From the NCBI GenBank assembly GCA_031419835.1, contig JANOLP010000128.1, positions 1 to 24,938 of the forward strand: a DNA stretch of 24,938 nt, written 5' to 3'. This DNA is from JALYOK01 sp031419835 (GTDB taxonomy: Bacteria > Pseudomonadota > Gammaproteobacteria > Burkholderiales > JALYOK01). Under the pieces are notes generated by a model, which ran no database searches, had not been told where the DNA came from, and saw nothing but the letters and a program-made list of their open reading frames with translations. Numbering within the stretch: position 1 is the stretch's first letter; the number at the start of each line of letters is the position of its first letter. This document shows, one piece after another, positions 23,620 through 24,938 of this stretch. The translations under genes and the position numbers were made by a program.

Positions 23620-24169
23620 GCCCCGCCTGGCCCGACAGATTCGCGAAGCTGATGCCAAGCAAGCCAATCGCTGCGTTGAGCCGCGCTTCCGGCGGCGTCT
23701 TGAACACGACATCTAGATCGGCCTCGACGGTGAGCCAGCCGTTTTGCCGGATTTCTTGCTCTAATTGCCCTGCTGCCCAACCCGCGTAACCGAGCGCGAC
23801 GATCATCTTTTCCGGCCCGTTCCCGGCGACCATGGAATGCAGCACGTCGCGCGAGGTGGTCAGGCCGGCGACTTGGTTCACCGCGAGCGTCGACTGCCAC
23901 GAGCCGACCGGCTGATGCAACACAAAACCGCGATCGGTTTGCACGGGGCCCCCCATGTAGATCGGCACCGATTTCCATCGATCAGTATTGAGGCTAATGT
24001 CCGCTTTGCCGAGCAAGGCGCCAAGCGTTATTTCGCCAGGACGATTGACGACAATGCCAAGCGCGCCTTTTTCATCGTGCTGGCAAATGTAGGTCAAGGT
24101 CTTAGCAAAATTGGGATCAGCCATGTTGGGCATGGCGATCAAGAAATGATTGGTGAGGTTCGCGTACAT
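23612..24169 (-). CDS. algH: YqgE/AlgH family protein
   Basis: A 185-residue protein of the UPF0301/YqgE/AlgH family. Landmarks: LTNHFLIAMPNMADPNFAKTLTYICQHDEKGALGIVVNRP at the N-terminus, VPIYMGGPVQTDRGFVLHQP in the middle, and ALGYAGWAAGQLEQEIRQNGWL near 140-165. Homologues sit upstream of ruvX in many proteobacteria; AlgH affects alginate production in Pseudomonas, but the molecular role is not settled. ATG 24169 fits the family start; the open frame further upstream is not conserved. There is no Shine-Dalgarno. The promoter at 24180-24208 would start transcription a few bases before the ATG, so the mRNA may be leaderless. It is the first gene of the algH-ruvX-pyrR-pyrB operon. Confidence 0.93.
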   Translation of the reverse strand: MYANLTNHFLIAMPNMADPNFAKTLTYICQHDEKGALGIVVNRPGEITLGALLGKADISLNTDRWKSVPIYMGGPVQTDRGFVLHQPVGSWQSTLAVNQVAGLTTSRDVLHSMVAGNGPEKMIVALGYAGWAAGQLEQEIRQNGWLTVEADLDVVFKTPPEARLNAAIGLLGISFANLSGQAGHA

Positions 24170-24179
24170 GACAGACGCT

Positions 24180-24208
24180 ATTGTAATCGTTGGTCGCGCC
24201 GCGCACAA
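24180..24208 (-). promoter_or_regulatory. Candidate promoter of the algH-ruvX-pyrR-pyrB operon
   Basis: On the minus strand TTGTGC (24203-24208) and TACAAT (24180-24185) are 17 bases apart. The -10 matches 5 of 6 positions and the -35 only 3 of 6. With normal spacing transcription would begin around 24172-24174, nearly at the ATG at 24169. That would give a very short or absent leader, in agreement with the missing ribosome-binding site. Confidence 0.4.
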
Positions 24209-24262
24209 TTTGGATAATGGGCGATGTGTCTTATCAAGCCGTGTCCGTGAGAAATTCAGTTG

Positions 24263-24344
24263 TGTCATTCCCGCGTAGGCGGGAATCCATTTGGCATTTG
24301 AATTTGCAAGCGCACTATGGATTCCCGCCTACGCGGGAATGACA
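24263..24344. repeat. Palindromic intergenic element, family A, copy 4
   Basis: The 82-bp inverted repeat begins TGTCATTCCCGCG and ends CGCGGGAATGACA. Both arms hold CCCGCGTAGGCGGG or its exact complement: the base that is C in copy 3 is T here on the left arm, with the matching change on the right. It lies in the gap between the divergent algH and photolyase genes. Confidence 0.92.
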
Positions 24345-24387
24345 AAAAATTACCGCAGTCGCAACTTATTTAATCGTTAAACCATAA

Positions 24388-24938
24388 ATGAAATCATCCG
24401 CCGCCCTCTGTTGGTTTCGCCGCGACCTTCGCTTAGACGATCACGCCGCGCTTTATCACGCGCTGAAAGCCCACAAACAAGTTTTCTGCGCGTTCGTATT
24501 CGATACGCAGATACTCGACGCGTTGCCAAGAAAAGACGATCGCCGCGTCGAATTCATTTGGCATTGCGTGGTGGAACTCGATCAAGAGTTGCGCAAATAC
24601 GGCGGCGCATTAATCGTGCGCCATAGCCGCGCATGCGATGAAATTCCGCGACTCGCCGCGCAGTTGCAAGTGCAAGCGGTTTACGCCAATCACGATTACG
24701 AGCCCCTGGCAATTGCGCGCGATCAAGCGGCTGCGGCAACACTCGCCGAAAATCGCATCGAGTTTTTCTCCTATAAAGACCAAGTTGTTTTTGAAAAAGA
24801 CGAAGTGCTCACGCAAGCGGGGCGGCCATTCACCGTCTTCACGCCGTATAAAAATGCCTGGCTAAAGAAGCTCGATCATTTTTTTCTGAAGGCTTATCCG
24901 GTCGAAAAATACGCCAATCATTTCGCAGAAGTAAAAAA
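24388..24938 (+). CDS. phrB: Deoxyribodipyrimidine photolyase, N-terminal part (runs off the window)
   Basis: An open frame from the ATG at 24388 to the end of the window without a stop, 183 codons. The N-terminus ALCWFRRDLRLDDHAAL is the classic start of the cryptochrome/photolyase family. VFCAFVFDTQIL, GALIVRHSRACDEIPRLA, VQAVYANHDYEPLAIARD and FTVFTPYKNAWLKK complete the alpha/beta antenna-chromophore domain. The flavin-binding domain lies beyond the window. The enzyme repairs cyclobutane pyrimidine dimers with blue light; the class (CPD or another) cannot be fixed from this part alone. No clear Shine-Dalgarno is seen. The gene lies 43 bases after a family A palindrome. Confidence 0.92.
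   Translation, partial: MKSSAALCWFRRDLRLDDHAALYHALKAHKQVFCAFVFDTQILDALPRKDDRRVEFIWHCVVELDQELRKYGGALIVRHSRACDEIPRLAAQLQVQAVYANHDYEPLAIARDQAAAATLAENRIEFFSYKDQVVFEKDEVLTQAGRPFTVFTPYKNAWLKKLDHFFLKAYPVEKYANHFAEVK

Noticed and set aside
924..24344. Repeated GC-rich palindromes as a possible CRISPR array
   Set aside because: The copies are single and dispersed. They are longer than CRISPR repeats and show no spacer-repeat periodicity or cas genes.

Overview
The window looks like a chromosomal segment of a Gram-negative proteobacterium, most likely a betaproteobacterium or a close gammaproteobacterial relative. The reasons are the gene order algH(yqgE)-ruvX(yqgF)-pyrR-pyrB-pyrC' with a catalytically dead dihydroorotase homologue, the prlC-DUF4124-xthA cluster, a two-partner secretion (TPS) locus, and outer-membrane and lipoprotein features. 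No tRNA, rRNA, CRISPR array, phage or conventional insertion sequence was seen.

Layout. (1) 1-2263: remains of a TPS locus. A TpsB transporter (5' end outside the window) and a TpsA haemagglutinin N-terminal region are both broken by frameshifts, and TpsA is truncated. (2) 2264-4902: a gene-free stretch with a GC-rich palindromic repeat, a SAM methyltransferase with a regulatory domain, and a convergent small lipoprotein. (3) 4903-12343: a one-direction block with a dienelactone-hydrolase/NTF2-like fusion, a complete peptide/nickel-type ABC importer (Tat-exported binding protein, two permeases, two ATPases) and a short-chain dehydrogenase. (4) 12432-13206: a VanZ-like membrane protein running into the debris of a tetratricopeptide-repeat gene. 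(5) 13315-17139, minus strand: oligopeptidase A, a DUF4124/glutaredoxin-like secreted protein, and exonuclease III. (6) 17189-17974: a DUF1624 membrane protein. (7) 18083-24169, minus strand: the pyrimidine block algH-ruvX-pyrR-pyrB, then recQ, then pyrC'; recQ appears to have intruded between pyrB and pyrC'. (8) 24388 to the end: the 5' part of a DNA photolyase gene.

The most striking non-coding feature is the density of palindromic intergenic elements, about 75-100 bp each. At least eleven copies in four families fill many of the longer spacers. Three families share the terminal inverted repeat TGTCAT...ATGACA. The best-preserved copies keep their two arms complementary although the arm sequence varies between copies. 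One copy appears to have been split by insertion of an element of another family. The elements sit inside the ABC operon, upstream of the photolyase, on both sides of recQ and next to the decayed genes. This suggests a MITE-like or REP-like population that shapes the region.

The coding genes mostly belong to known families. The observations most worth following up are the repeat superfamily, the recQ intrusion into the pyr operon, the hydrolase/ABC/SDR block of unknown substrate, and the two eroded loci.
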